The translations under genes were made by a program, and so were the position numbers. Shown here one piece after another: positions 6,292-6,599 of a stretch of 6,599 bases of DNA. How positions within the stretch are numbered: position 1 is the stretch's first letter; the number at the start of each line of letters is the position of its first letter. The stretch spans positions 1-6,599 of the forward strand of contig JACNFL010000137.1 of NCBI GenBank assembly GCA_014384685.1, in the 5' to 3' direction. This stretch comes from Methanobacteriota archaeon (lineage in GTDB: Archaea; Thermoplasmatota; Poseidoniia; Poseidoniales; Thalassarchaeaceae). The notes below the pieces were generated by a model that saw nothing but the letters and a program-made list of their open reading frames with translations, was not told the origin of the DNA and ran no database searches.

Positions 6292-6599
6292 TTAATCAGA
6301 CTCTTCAATCGCAATGAGTATGGCTCCTTGATTAACTTGATCTCCAACTTCATAGTGTATTGCTGATACTATGCCATCAACCGGCGAGCAAATACGATTC
6401 TCCATTTTCATTGCTTCTAAAATTAGTAAGGTCTGTCCTTTGTCAACGGGTTCACCTACAGAAGCCATGACGCTGAGTATTTTCCCAGGCATTGGTGAAG
6501 TTAATCCACCCATGCTATCGAAGTTGCTGACTGCCCCACGTTCTACAACATCCACTCTTGAGATATGGCCATTATGATGAATCCCCCAAGTGTCCTTTA
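6292..6599 (-). CDS. Acyl-CoA carboxylase biotin-containing (alpha) subunit, C-terminal biotinyl domain (5' end outside window)
   Basis: The minus-strand frame is open from the right edge to the TAA at 6292-6294, giving about 102 residues with no stop upstream; the GTG at 6555 is likely internal. The segment holds a full biotinyl (BCCP) domain: GGLTSPMPGKILSV, then EAMKMEN with the biotin-accepting Lys encoded at 6406-6408, then SPVDGIVSAIHYEVGDQVNQG and an ILIAIEE end. Ahead of it, KDTWGIHHNGHISRVDV resembles the linker strands before the biotinyl domain in propionyl-, acetyl- or methylcrotonyl-CoA carboxylase alpha subunits. That points to a long biotin carboxylase subunit rather than a free-standing carrier protein. 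The biotin swings between the carboxylase and carboxyltransferase active sites. Which acyl-CoA is carboxylated cannot be told, and a pyruvate/oxaloacetate-type biotin protein is an alternative. Confidence 0.85.
   Translation of the reverse strand, partial: KDTWGIHHNGHISRVDVVERGAVSNFDSMGGLTSPMPGKILSVMASVGEPVDKGQTLLILEAMKMENRICSPVDGIVSAIHYEVGDQVNQGAILIAIEESD

Noticed and set aside
6265..6292. CAATTGGT repeated twice 20 bp apart as an operator
   Set aside because: Only two copies are present, one lies within the serS coding end, and the core CAATTG is a common palindrome in A+T-rich DNA; it is better explained as part of a weak terminator or chance.

Overview
The window reads as a gene-dense archaeal chromosome segment of moderate A+T content. 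Several features suggest a Euryarchaeota/Thermoplasmatota lineage such as marine Group II (Poseidoniales). These are an archaeal presenilin-type membrane protease (PSH/A22 family), the end of an Lhr-type helicase, few Shine-Dalgarno sites with several GTG/TTG starts, and bacterial-type metabolic genes (FolC, a bacterial-type SerRS, a biotin-dependent carboxylase). That placement is an inference from gene content and protein style, not a measured phylogeny.

Layout: (1) 1-210 (+) is the C-terminal tail of an Lhr-like helicase cut by the left edge. (2) 268-816 (+) is a small P-loop kinase of the dephospho-CoA-kinase-like group. (3) 823-1317 (-) is a zinc-dependent dCMP-type deaminase, converging tail to tail on the kinase with 6 bp between stops. 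(4) 1354-2706 (-) is folC, upstream of the deaminase on the same strand with a 36 bp gap, so the two are probably one transcript. (5) 2773-4941 (+) is the centrepiece: a nine-helix presenilin-family intramembrane aspartyl protease with an extracytoplasmic domain of about 365 residues inserted between helices 3 and 4. (6) 4991-6274 (+) is seryl-tRNA synthetase, 49 bp behind the protease on the same strand. (7) 6292-6599 (-) is the biotinyl C-terminus of an acyl-CoA carboxylase alpha-type subunit cut by the right edge, convergent with serS.

The folC and deaminase pair fits one theme. The deaminase would supply dUMP and FolC would supply polyglutamylated folate, the two inputs of folate-dependent thymidylate synthesis. 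The P-loop kinase next to them resembles the kinase-like domain that is fused to dCMP/dCTP deaminases in fungal Dcd1-type enzymes and in the anti-phage AvcD type, so the pair may be a split version of that architecture.

There is no stretch over 300 bp without a gene. I found no tRNA, rRNA, CRISPR array, insertion sequence or phage module. The most unusual object is the presenilin homologue with its large predicted propeller-like ectodomain.
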